From contig NC_063436.1 in NCBI RefSeq assembly GCF_020379485.1, forward strand, positions 26,658,423-26,722,422: a stretch of DNA of 64,000 nucleotides. Direction: 5' to 3'. Under the pieces are notes generated by a model. It saw only the letters and a list, made by a program, of their open reading frames with translations. It made no database searches and was not told the DNA's origin. The stretch is from Brassica napus (lineage: Eukaryota; Streptophyta; Magnoliopsida; Brassicales; Brassicaceae). Of this stretch, positions 47,749 to 58,734 are shown piece after piece. Position numbers and translations under genes: made by a program. Within the stretch, counting starts at the first letter, position 1. Each line of letters begins with the position of its first letter.

Positions 47749-48963
47749 TCTTTTTTGGCTCAGACTCTGCTTTTAATATAATTAATCGTTGCAAAAAAAA
47801 AACAAAGGAAAAAGAACAATATAGTAGATAATTCTTATACACTACTTTTCTCTTGAATCTATGGATACAGAATCGATTCAATATCCAGAATTTGAAATAT
47901 GAAAACAAGAACAAGTTGATTAAGGTACACGAATAGATCATCACACTAGACTTTCGAAAGGTGCACTCTCTCACTCACGACTTTCAGGCAATCCGATGGA
48001 CAACTCAGTTTTGACATCCGATATGTTCATGTTTCCATAAGCACATGATGGTCCACTCTTCTCACTCTCTAGACTCCTCGAGTGCATCCACAAGGTCGGT
48101 TCTTCAAACTGAAATGATAACATGTACACTATTCCTAAATTCCATGGAAGAAGAAATTCAATATTTAAGAGAGGAGAACTATAAGGTCCGAATTTAAAGT
48201 TTATGCTTGTGCATTAATGAAGTAATGCATATCCTTGGATTATGTATATGTTTCTGTGTACCATTTGTCGTAGACTACTTGTCTCGTTCAAGACTTCTTT
48301 CTCTCCTGAAATCTAATGGAGTAAAGTGACCAAATTATTCACAAGGAGAATTAGAAATACAATTAAACTAATTAGTAATATTTACCTCTGCTTTTAGTTT
48401 CTCTATCGTATCTTCATTTAACTTAGCCTGCTAAGATTATAGAATCCGGAATAAGCTCATGATTCCGATTTCAATTTCAACGTCTCACACTTTTGTTCAA
48501 CACATTATGACAACATATATAACGATTGTAATCCTGAGAATTATACCTTTCTTGATCTTACAATAGTAAGGCTTTTCTCAAGTTTGATAGTTATCTCCTT
48601 GAGTTCCTCCACTGAACACGAATCCAAATCTTGCCCCATCAGTTTCCTTAAGATGTTATCGGAGTGTGTATTCAATCATATAATTAATGCATATCAAGGA
48701 TACATATGTACACATTATTTATTTAAAGATCAGAAGATTACCGGCTATGAAGTTGAAGAAGTTCAATCTGGTCTAACGTTTTCGACATTTCGTTCTTAAG
48801 CTCCTGCACAAATTGCTGTTTTTGTAGTCTCTCTGCCCCAAAATACTCGCTCCCATGTATCTCATCTTCATCATCTTCTGCATGCTGTATAGATTTTGCA
48901 AGAACCTTATCGCTATTATTTATTACCATATATAATTAATCCCGATCAAGAAAACATTATCAT

Positions 48964-50050
48964 GATCAACAAGAGAATTTACTTTTTTTGTTGTTAAAGG
49001 GTTTTCATTAATAAAGAAGGTAAGATACATAAGGCAAGCAAGCACCATATTACATAATATAAGAAGCAGAGAGAAGGATCAGATACATCACTGATAGATT
49101 AAAGATAAGAAGAGCAGATGAAGACTGGTGATTATGGGGGATCGAACCAGAACTGAGCAAGGCGAGGACCTAAGGGATGGCTAAGGGACAGTAAGGCTGA
49201 GCATTTATCTCTAAGAGCAGCAGATATGTATCCCATTATACGAACAGGCGGCAGCGTCAAACCGTCATGTAACCGTCTATTCCTCTCCTTCCAGAGCTCA
49301 TAGATAGCAGCCTGCCATACTTGAAGAATTGCCAGTTTAACCATAGAATCCGAGTGGGCATTAGGGAGCCATAGCAAGATATCAGCCCACACCAGGGGCA
49401 CTGAAGGCAAGTGAAACCTCCGAAGCATTGATCGCCACACCACTCCAGAGAAAGAGCATTCAAAGAATAGATGATTGCGCGATTCATCTCCTTCTCCACA
49501 TAACAAACAAATAGGTTCCAGATCAACATTCCAAGAGACAAGGCGATCAAAGGTTGGATTTCTATTTAGAATAAATAGCCAAGTAGTAGTTGAATGCCTA
49601 GGAACTGAAGCCTTATGCCACACCAAAGGAGCCCAATGCTTTTCAGGAAATGACCTTCTGATAACGTTGAAAACCTGCTTGGAGCAAAAACTTTTACACT
49701 TCGATCCATTCACTGACCAAACCGCCTGGTCTGAGCCTGTAGTCAAGTGCAGAGTTGTGATATAGGATAGAAGCAGAACTAGATTCTCTGATCTTGCATT
49801 TGGAAGCGTCCATCCATTACCAGAGCGAAGATCCGCAACAGTCGCGCTTGAGGGGATACCGAGAGAGGTTTCAGACCCTAAAACTCTCTTAAGATACCAA
49901 ATGGTGTCCAAGGATCCCACCAAAAAAATGTTGAATCTCCACTTCTGACCTCAACACTGATAAAAGATAAAGCTTTGTGGCGCAGGGAGAGAATTTTTCT
50001 GAACATCCAAGAGTACTCATAGTTCTTGTCAGATCAACAAGAGAATTTAC
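48964..50050 (-). mobile_element. 5'-truncated LINE in MADS intron 1
   Basis: GATCAACAAGAGAATTTAC occurs on both sides (48964-48982 and 50032-50050), a perfect 19-bp target duplication. The insert (48983-50031) ends, on the minus strand, in TTTAACAACAAAAAAA. It holds only the 3' end of ORF2. The perfect duplication indicates a recent insertion. Confidence 0.95.
49132..49923 (-). pseudogene. LINE ORF2 C-terminal fragment (zf-RVT)
   Basis: A 263-codon open frame with the zf-RVT signature: WHKASVPRHSTTTWLFILN, CLLCGEGDESRNHLFFEC and LWKERNRRLHDG. It has no reverse transcriptase; it is the truncated tail of an L1 ORF2 and not closely similar to the LINE at 40.4-46 kb. Confidence 0.85.
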
Positions 50051-50654
50051 ACATGCAAAATTCATGTTTTTGGAGACATATATTCTAATCTGAATGCTCG
50101 TCATGCCTCAAGTCATCTGTCTTAGTAAATTAAATACACGTTTTGAGACATATTTGTTCTAACATTTTTCTTTTCCCTTAAATGGTCAAATCAATTAGCA
50201 AACTCGAAACTAAAAATGAAACGAACATTACTGTTATTACAAAAATTTCGGTTGCTTATCTAAGCTAACTCAAATGTAGTTATTGGCAATTGCTAATAGA
50301 GGGGACGAAGATTATTAGTAGTGGTACAGTTAACCAAAAGGCTACAATAATATACTATATGGTTTGGCATAATTAATGATCAGTGTTCTGGTTTGATAAT
50401 CATTATTACACACTAGGTCACTGGGACACATCACAATTTAAGATCTTTCTGTTAGTTTGGATTTGGTGTTAGAAATTCATTTACCTCTACAAGATCAACA
50501 CACTCAAGAATCCTTACAACTATACCTATAGGACTAAAGTTCGAGACTATGGCACAAAGCCACATGATAGTGTCTCATACCTCATGTCGTTTCCTATTCT
50601 TAAAACGGCAGAATTGTACTTTTAATGTATTTCTTTCTATGGCATGACCAGTTT

Positions 50655-50709
50655 ATCACCGAGATTCTTTTTTTTTTTTTTTTTTGTCACTAATCACCGA
50701 GATTCTTTT
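50655..50709 (-). mobile_element. Ultra-short poly(A) footprint in MADS intron 1
   Basis: ATCACCGAGATTCTTTT occurs at 50655-50671 and identically at 50693-50709. The material between is fourteen T then GTCACTA; read on the minus strand, TAGTGAC followed by poly(A). Perfect 17-bp direct repeats make retroposition likely. Confidence 0.65.
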
Positions 50710-51327
50710 ATCTTACAATAACGTGTCAAGTGGTTTCAGCATGAGTTCCAAGGTATACTAGGTTCAAAGTTCAAGAACTCTTTTTGGGGAAAACCCTAAA
50801 TTACTTGCTCGTGCTTGAAGAAGAAAACTTGAGCATACACATTAATTTTGTTAGTTAATTTGACTAGGTGTTATTTCATTAAACAAGAGATTCCATGGTA
50901 CTTCAAAAAGAAGTACTTGTCTGACTAAAGATAAACAAAGCACTTTGAAAGAGAATGCTTGAGGGGAAATTAAATTTAACAGCTGCAAATATCTAGAAAT
51001 TTCTAGCACGATTTTGTAAAAGAGAGAAAAAACTAATAGCATTACTGACTACAGAAACAAACCGAAGTAATTAAGCAAGAGCTAAGCATCATAAATAATT
51101 AATGATTATTGGATTAGAAGTTTAGTAAATGAGATATATACTTACTCGGAGCTTGCGAAATCATATAATCTTCCTTTTTGAGAAAATACAATGGCTGCGA
51201 CTTGAGCATCGCATAGAACTGAAAGCTCGTGAGCTTTCTTCAAGAGACCTTTCCTACGCTTGGAGAACGTGACTTGTCTGCTCGTCACGTTCTCGATTCT
51301 TTTGATCTCGATTTTTCCTCTCACCAT

Positions 51328-51899
51328 CTTCCTGCCAGGATTACTCAATATCCATAAGAAACCCTAAATCTGATGTACGTTTTTTCGAAAGTGAAAAATT
51401 AGTTTCTTTCAGAAAGAAAATGAACTCACTTGAATATAAAGAGTAGATTAACTATGAACTAAAAGTCAAGGTGATATCAGATATAACTTCCCAAAACATC
51501 TGGGAAAATACAGAAACCTCACAAAGCCTTTCCTAAATTTGACAAGATTCGCTTCAAAAGAACATAGATCTGTGGGGGCCAAATTAAAAAGCCGACCAAG
51601 AAAATAGCGATATGAACAAAGGAATAAGTTGTACAAGAAAAAAAAAGATGTATAAAGGCAAAGCACAATAAAATTGGCGAAAAGAGAAATGAATGAACGA
51701 GCAGTAAACTAGATCCCTCTATGATTTAGTCTCCCCTTGGTCTACCCCTCCTTAGTACTCACAAACCCTAAGCCAGCGAGTCATAATTTTTCTCATCTTA
51801 TGTAATAACTCTCAGGATTAAAGATTTTGCTTAAGTTGCCAAAGAAACTTTGATTATCCCAGGTTGACAGAGCCAAAAGGAAAAATAAGTAATACTAGA
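51328..51899. other. MADS gene upstream region
   Basis: Probable leader and promoter of the MADS gene; sequence is moderately complex, with no second gene. It is cut off upstream by the Helitron at 51900. Confidence 0.5.
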
Positions 51900-52907
51900 C
51901 TAGGTTAAGATCCGCGCGCGGAATGAATATTATATATAAATTATTTTTAAGAATTATATATATTTTACATATTATAAAATAATAAATATATATTGAATAA
52001 CTAAAAAATTAGTAACTATTACATATATAATTCTACTTAAATAAATACGTAATTTTATTAATCCAGACAAACACTTTTTTTCTATTTTATATAGCATAAA
52101 ATTAAGTTTAAATGATATTAACATAGATATATAGTACATATTATTTTTGATCATTTGTATTTCTTTATAACAAAACTTTTAAATCAATGATAACAATAAA
52201 AAAATTGTGGGATATTTAATATTTAGTAATTTATAATTTTACAATCATTCAATGCAAAGTTTAAAATCTAAATATTAAGTTGTCAATAATTGTTCAAAAT
52301 GTTTATCAAAAAAATTCAAAGCAAATTCGAAATTAAAATACTTATGTATTTTATATGGTATATAATTTATTTAATTTTTAAATATTAATATACATATATA
52401 TAATATTTATTAAATGAGATTTCCTACTTATGTAATTTTGTAATCATTTGTATATTGTTATAACATAAATTTTAAACAATGGATCACAAAAATTTCAATG
52501 TGAGATTTTTAACAACTTTAGTCATTTATATTATTTTTTTTTTAAATTTAAAATATAACATATACGAAAAAAACTAAGTTTTTATTATATAGTTAATGTG
52601 GTTATTTAATTTATTTTAATAAGTTAAATTTTTTAAAAATGATAGAGAATAGAGTAATTTTTATCAAATCTTTATTATTGAAAATCATTAATTGCCATAT
52701 ATACTTTAGCCACATTAGGTAATTCCGTAATTTTATTTAAGGAAACAATAAAAACATTTATGATTAATTTATGGTTAGTTTAATAAAAAAACTTATTATA
52801 TATTTATATGGACCAACATATTTTTCTAAGGATTCTAGGAATAATTGTGGTGATGACATATGGCTACAAAAATATGTTGTAATGCTTCTCTTTTAATATA
52901 TAGGGGA
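51900..52907 (-). mobile_element. Short non-autonomous Helitron, ~1.0 kb
   Basis: Read on the minus strand it starts TCCCCTATATATTAAAAGAG (from 52907) and ends with the palindrome CCGCGCGCGG, ATCTTAAC and CTAG (ending 51900). Flanks are A and T. The interior is AT-rich with no gene. A 28-bp direct repeat flanks the element (see findings), which Helitron insertion does not normally create. Confidence 0.75.
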
Positions 52908-53172
52908 TTTGAGCCAAAAGGAATAAAGTAATACTAGATATTATAAATGTATAATTTTGATAATATTACAAATATTTTAGATATATAATCTCCATTTTAG
53001 TGTCATATATTGTGTAACTTTATAATATTATTGTTTAGATTTATTATTTAGAATTCTTAATATATAGTGATTTGTTAAATACATTTTATTTTGTTATCAA
53101 TTTTTATTGCTTACTAATATATTTTCAAGTTAGATACAATAAAATAACAATCTGAAATAATCAAATAGAAAA

Positions 53173-53709
53173 GGAAAATTGCCACAAATAGCATATTTAT
53201 AGTACCACTTTTCATGTTTACACTAACCACTTTTACCCTCACTTTTAATAAAGTGTAAAAGATAATTATACCCTTAGGGTTAACTAATCTAGACTTAAGG
53301 TTTAGAGTTGAGGGGTGGGGTAGGGTTTTTGGAATGTGAAATTTAGGATTCTAATAAATATATAAATAAATACTTAAAAATATATATAAAAATTTTTAAA
53401 AATAGTTTCAAACATAATTTTCGTTTTTCAAAAAGAAATTTGAAAAAAATAAAAAAAATTTGAAATTTTTTTTTTTAAAAAAAATTTATAAAAAAGTTCA
53501 AAGTTGAAAAAGTATAATTTTATTTTTTTATTTTTTATTTTTCTTTTATTATTATTTTATGTAAATAATGATTTATTATATATATAAATAATAACAATGA
53601 CATAAGTGTATTTTGCCACTTAATGAAGAAGGTATTTTTGAAAATATCTCTTTAGTGGTGGTAAAAATGAAAAGTGGTACCATGAAAGTGGTAAACATGT
53701 AATTTCCCC
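53173..53709. mobile_element. Mutator-like MITE, 537 bp, 9-bp target duplication
   Basis: AATAGAAAA lies on both sides (53164-53172, 53710-53718). The ends GGAAAATTGCCAC and, inverted, GGGGAAATTACATG continue into related inverted arms containing GTACCACTTTTCAT. A 9-bp duplication is the Mutator hallmark. Non-coding. Confidence 0.85.
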
Positions 53710-53718
53710 AATAGAAAA

Positions 53719-55404
53719 TCTCCTTCAAAATATATTTTTTCTTCAATTTATACATTTTTAATATATATTTATTTATATTATAGAAATGATATATGTTTAA
53801 GATAATTTATATTTACATGATGTGTTAATACACTATTTTGTTTATCCTAGGGTATAAATATATCTTTACCCTTTAATAAAACTTCTTTTGGTCATTTTTC
53901 TCTTATTTTGACTAAAAGAGGATATCCAAAAGAATATCTCTATAAAGTTTAACCTATGTTAATATATTTATTTTTGTATAAAAATATTATATAATTTACA
54001 ATTTTAATTCATTTTAACGATGAGTGATAATTTATTTAAATCAAAACTATTTAATATAATTTTAAAATAAAATAGGTCAATTTACCTATTTAATATATTT
54101 TTCATATTTAATTCATATAGCACTCCTATTTTTATATTATACATAATATAATTATAAATTTATAAAAAATAGTATACATAAATTGTTTTTCTTGTTTTAT
54201 AATATAATTTTAATTAACATTGATCTATAATAATATTATATTATTAATTACGAAATTAATTAGTGTGTTATTTTATATAAATATTCAAAATTTTAGTAGG
54301 ATTTTGTTAGATTTTTCTCAACATATTTTGTTAAAATAAAAAAATAAAATTAAAATTTAGAGTTGGGTTATTATTAATGTAAATAATCAAATATGTCATA
54401 TTAATTAATTTTTTAAATAGTTTTACTATGATTTGTTAATAGTAGATAAAAATAGGACTATAAATTAATAAATTAGATTGAAGCTTCTGAATGAGAAATG
54501 TCATAGATTTTCATTTTAGTCAGTTAATTTAATTCTAATTTAACTGTATAATTTTTAGTCATAAGTCTTATAAAATTATTCTTATACTACTACTCTTAGA
54601 GTGCAAGGTTTAAATCCACCTTGCTACATATAGGTTCTTTCGGAAAAAAAAGATATACGCTTTCAACACGTATTTACTTTCTAATTTTGGAAAAATCTTG
54701 CCTATGCGCTTTGATATTCTCTTTTGCGACGTATTTCCAATTTCATGTAACACAGAGTTTATCAATATATTTTCATTGTGTATTGTGAGTAATTTGTATA
54801 CATATTTTAGATTCCAAATATTTTATAAATAATATTAAAATATTACAGAAATATAAACTACAAAACATACCTTAATTTTTAATATTCATGAAATTTGTGT
54901 TACTTTATTTTGTATTAAATTTTCTTAATGCAACATTGTTGATGTGTGAATTATTTTTAAAAATTTAGTTAATAATTCTTCAATTTAAGGTGTTCATTTA
55001 ATTTTATATGTCGAATAAAATTTATAGAAATTTTTATGTTTGTGTTAGTTTATATATTTTGTATTAGTTTATTTGTATTAAATATGTTTAATGTAACATT
55101 GTTGATGTCTAACATTTGTTTTTCATGTTAAGTTAATCTTCTTCGATTTAAGTTGTTCATTTTATTTTATACGTAAAAATAATATTTATAAAAATGTATG
55201 TAATATATATGAGATATACAACTGTTGAACTACAACTTATGAGATTGATCCCTGCTATTGCCAGCACACCTCGTCAAAATTATGCTCAGTTTGATGGTGA
55301 TCATGCGTGACGAATCTGTATAAATTCAAAGTTTTGGTATGTTATTATCAGTGGAAGTGTCGATCTAGTGTGCTAATATTCTAATAAAAAAATGTAAAAT
55401 TAAT
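53719..55404. other. AT-rich non-coding stretch
   Basis: Almost pure A/T with no open frame of note. Near 54600-54650 AGTGCAAGGTTTAAATCCAC resembles a tRNA/SINE B-box, without a matching A-box that I can place. Confidence 0.45.
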
Positions 55405-55477
55405 CGCCCACTATGGTATTTGAACCCACGACCCCAAGGTTAAGAACCTTGCCCTCTACCAAATGAACTAGATGGTC
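55405..55477 (-). pseudogene. tRNA-Lys(CUU) pseudogene, copy 1
   Basis: 73 bases aligning end to end with the intact tRNA-Lys at 56547-56619. The anticodon region CTCTTAA-type is altered (GGTTCTTAACC), the D arm has substitutions, and the acceptor stem (GACCATC against TAGTGGGC) has mismatches. Likely non-functional. Confidence 0.75.
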
Positions 55478-55568
55478 TTTCCCCGTATTTTCAAGTTTTG
55501 ATTTGTTATTATTAGTGGAAGTGTCCATCTAGTGTGCTAAGATTCCAAAAAAAAAGTGTAAAATAAAT

Positions 55569-55641
55569 CGCCCACTATGGTATTTGAACCCACGACCCCA
55601 AAGTTAAGAGCCTTGCACTCTACCAACTGAGCTGGATGGTC
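55569..55641 (-). pseudogene. tRNA-Lys(CUU) pseudogene, copy 2
   Basis: Second 73-base copy; CTCTTAA anticodon loop and a good T-loop region are retained (GTTCAAA), but acceptor pairing is broken at several positions. About 164 bp of sequence upstream is shared with copy 1, so the two arose by tandem duplication. A LINE fragment begins at the very next base. Confidence 0.75.
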
Positions 55642-56350
55642 AAGGCGTGTGGGGTTCTTGGCGCTCCTCCTTGGTGGTGTGGGGTCGACGGTGTGGCGCT
55701 CCTCGCCTCCGTCTCTCTAACCTTTCGTCATCTTCCTGTGATTTGGCTTTTTTGATAGCGGTCTGGATCAGCGAGTAGATTGGGCGTACTTGGGTTTTCG
55801 GTCCTCGTGTTACTCTGAAGGTTGTCACTCCGGAGGATTTGTGCCCAACCCGTCTCATTGCTCTATATGAGCTGTGTGTTAAATGGGTGTAACGGTCCCA
55901 GGTTTGGTGGATTGGAGGCAGCATTCTCCGGTTACCAGCTCGCACGACGGCATCGCTGGTTGTGGACTCTTCCTTGTGCTGCCGGTGAGGCGATTTTGGA
56001 AAGACTCGCGGTGTCGAGATGTGATTCTTTGTGCAGGTGTTGATGATTGGATCTATTGGAAGCTGTAAGTTCTCGGTGCTTCAAGGTTTGAGGGCTCTTT
56101 TCTCTCCGGTCGCTCGTGGCAACCGGGAGCTCAGTCCGTTCATACCTCTTCTTTGGTCTGTCACTGCTCCGCTTTGTTCCGGTCTCTCTATTATCATGTT
56201 CTGTTTTTAGTTAAGCTTCTTTGTTGGTAGATGCTCTATTTAGATTAGTTTAGTTTCATTTATGTTCTTTCGCTACTTGTTCCCTTTATATTTTCTTTCA
56301 AAAACTAAAAATTTGGTATAATAAATTTAACATTTTACCAAAAAAAAAAG
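55642..56350 (+). mobile_element. 5'-truncated LINE 3' end beside tRNA pseudogene
   Basis: TGAGCTGGATGGTC, the first 14 bases of the tRNA read inverted, occurs at 55628-55641 and again at 56351-56364. Between lies 709 bp ending CATTTTACC followed by ten A. The content is more GC-rich than the surroundings, without a long frame, consistent with a LINE 3' UTR. The duplication shows target-primed insertion exactly at the tRNA 5' boundary. Confidence 0.82.
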
Positions 56351-56546
56351 TGAGCTGGATGGTCTTTCCCCATATCTTTCTGTAATTATTATCTGTAATA
56401 AAACCAAGCTTGTAGTTTTGGAGAGGAGTGCAATGAGACTAGTTTTTTTTCTAAAAATAGGGCATACAGAATTGAGAAAGGGGACTAGGCCCAGGAAAAG
56501 AAACCCATTATCAAATCATAGATTAAAATAAAAAGCGTAAACAAAT

Positions 56547-56619
56547 CGCCCACCGTGGGGCTCGAACCCACGACCACAAGGTTAAGAGCCTTGCGCTCTA
56601 CCAACTGAGCTAGACGGGC
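56547..56619 (-). tRNA. tRNA-Lys (CUU)
   Basis: The minus strand reads as a full cloverleaf: acceptor GCCCGTC pairing with GGTGGGC (two G-U pairs), D arm CTCAGTTGGTAGAGC, anticodon stem-loop with loop CTCTTAA (anticodon CUU), and T arm GTGGGTTCGAGCCCCAC. There is no intron. Discriminator base is G. It decodes AAG. The intact A-box (TAGCTCAGTTGG) and B-box (GGTTCGAGCC) serve as internal Pol III promoter. Confidence 0.96.
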
Positions 56620-56783
56620 TTGTTACTATATTTTCAAGCAAAATGATTTAAATCATTAATATATTCCCATTTTGACTCGGCTAGTTCTGATGCAGAGCAT
56701 GTCCACACTCCTTAATTTAATAGCTAGTTATGTTCTTGAAACCACTGGCCATGCTTCAATCTCCAAAAATTATTTGTCAGCCA

Positions 56784-56813
56784 TATTATTATTATTATTA
56801 TTATTATTATTAC
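56784..56813. repeat. (ATT)n microsatellite
   Basis: Nine to ten uninterrupted ATT units. Confidence 0.9.
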
Positions 56814-58234
56814 AGATTATTAAAACTCTACATAAAAATAGTGAAATGGCAGTTTTCTGAAGATCTGCTGTTGTCTTCCATGATTAAAATGTGATATAAT
56901 GTGCTTGATGATGGTATTATAGATGGTTGAAAAAAACAACTCTAAGGTTAGCTTTCCAAACATGTGTGTATGCCATTTGGAAATAGGAGAATTCGCATCT
57001 CCACACTCAAATATGTCGTCCAGCTTCAGAATTGATCTTAGTAATGAATCAAACTATGTGTGCTAAGCTCGAAGTTCTGACTCGAGACTCGTGAGCAGAG
57101 TCAGGTTTGTAGACATTATTATAAAACTTTTGAATGGGTCCTCACTTTCTAAAGGTAACCACATCGTGGTGGTCCGTGCTTATTCAGCTGGCTATGAGCT
57201 CGTTGAAGATAGTTTACTCTCATTTTTTACCAGAATCCGGATAGACAGTTGAGTTAGCATTACCATCTACTGACACGAGGCATAGGAAGTGTTGAGATTG
57301 AGTCAAGAAAAGCAGAGGAATGGGCGGGCCAGTTGCAGTGCTCTTTTCTTCAGCTTATAAAGTGTAACGCATGTTCGGGAATGATGGAACCACTGGTGTA
57401 ATATTGCTTGGTCTTCTGATGATTGGTGGTACACGGCCATCGAATGTCTTATTTCAGTGTGGAAATGAAACCGGAATGGGAAACTGCGAGTGAGAGCGAT
57501 ATTTGAGATGATGGAAGGGATCATAACAATAAATACAACAAGATCCTTAAAAGAAGTTGAGAAGATAAGAAATGTCTTTTGCATGGGATTTTAAGCAACT
57601 TGAAGGAATCAAAGATGAATGGAAGATTTTCGACCAACAAAAAGAATGGAAGGTTTTTTTTTCTTTTTTATGTGTATGGTACTAAAAAGTTGTTCGTTTG
57701 TCCATTTAACATCTTTATTTAGATGCTGCATCCAAATGATTTACATTTACGACTATTCGTTTATACATCCAAATAGTTCGGTTATTGCGCTGAGGTTTTG
57801 AGCTTGAAAATGTCTTTGCATGGGGATTCAAGCAACATCCGAAAAATAGGACACCGTGGCAAAAAAAAAAGTGGTGATCGGCTCGCCTTGGTTGGACGGT
57901 GAATCCATCTATTCCCATATTTACCGTGTAATGGTAAAACTCGACGCCTAAATGTAACATTAGACATTTAATGCACCGTAACTCTAAACCTGTTCGCTTT
58001 GAAAATATTCATTTGATTTGCTAGCTCAGTGTACTGTGTATGCTTTACGCGATGCATAAAGAATCGTATTTTGGAATCGTCTTTTAGAACGCTTTCAGTT
58101 TTCTCAACTTCCTCTATGCGATCATATCATCTTTTTCTTTATGTTATGTAGGAACCAATGTATCAAGTTTAGGGGTTGAGTACTTGAGTGTGGAATTTTT
58201 AATATCAAGGAGGACCTAAAGAAATATGACCCAC
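56814..58234. other. Intergenic region, moderately complex
   Basis: The stretch 56930-57980 is less AT-rich than its surroundings, but no exon structure or family could be recognised. Short frames on both strands (57303-57584 and 57715-57960, minus) overlap without clear coding bias. Confidence 0.4.
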
Positions 58235-58284
58235 AAGATTACTATTTTCAAAATGCAAAAAAAAAAAAAAGATCACTATTTTCA
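58235..58284 (+). mobile_element. Ultra-short poly(A) retroposition footprint
   Basis: AAGATTACTATTTTCA (58235-58250) and AAGATCACTATTTTCA (58269-58284), 15 of 16 identical, flank AAATGC plus poly(A). Confidence 0.55.
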
Positions 58285-58443
58285 CAACCAAAACCAAAAA
58301 TAATATCTCAATAGAGTATCTTCCTAACAGATATTCGCTGACAAAAATAAACGTCTCTCTCGTTGCTAGTCAGTCTCAACTCTCACGTTAATATTGACAT
58401 ATTGGGAGAAAAACAAGACGACACAAATAGAAGAGGGGGAGGA

Positions 58444-58734
58444 TTAGAGCATGATTATCCCTAAGAGACATTTAGAAATTTTTAATAATTTTTTAATATT
58501 TTTAATGGGACCACTTTTCCCACGCCAATCTTCTTCTTCTCCACCTCCAAAAACTTTCTCCTTGTAACCATTCCTATCCAACACATCATCATCTCTCCTC
58601 TCAAAACCATGTGAATTCTCATAAACTTTTTCCTTGTATGCGTAAGGGAGAGCTTCATCGGTGATGTCGTAAGGGAGACCTCCGACGTAGACGGAGTTAT
58701 TGTCGTCCATCGCGGTCTGCGCAAACACTGCCAC
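58444..58734 (-). pseudogene. Captured RNA-binding protein (RRM) fragment
   Basis: A 96-codon frame: MAVFAQTAMDDNNSVYVGGL, then PYDITDEAL. NSVYVGGLPYDIT is the RNP2 strand of an RRM; the rest of the RRM is missing and the frame jumps to an acidic/basic segment with two YKEKV repeats. Its last 20 codons (IKNIKKLLKISKCLLGIIML) are encoded by the transposon's terminal sequence, so the predicted protein is a chimera. I do not recognise the parent gene. Confidence 0.6.

Larger units (their letters stand above)
47971..51327 (-). pseudogene. MADS-box gene, SOC1 clade (AGL71/AGL72-like), frame-broken
   Basis: Minus-strand exons: 51146-51327 ([18 protein letters not shown]..., MADS domain, ending in phase 2), 48742-48912 (I/K region, EYFGAERLQKQQFVQEL), 48547-48646 (K domain, KLMGQDLDSCSVEELKE), 48386-48428, 48262-48305 and 47971-48108 (SDVKTELSIGLP, the SOC1-clade C-terminal motif). 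SOC1-clade proteins promote flowering as MADS dimers. Exon 4 has 43 bases rather than the expected 42, so it reads AKFK then TGA. Exon 5 also misframes from its canonical acceptor, though an AG 5 bases later restores KEVLNETSSLRQM. MADS and K domains are complete, so a truncated protein is possible. Intron 1 holds a 1-kb LINE and a poly(A) footprint; a Helitron lies 573 bp upstream. The start at MVRGK is chosen over an upstream in-frame MSNPG. Confidence 0.85.

Noticed and set aside
57303..57967. Overlapping minus-strand frames as a possible host gene
   Set aside because: No motif, no consistent splicing, no coding bias visible by eye.
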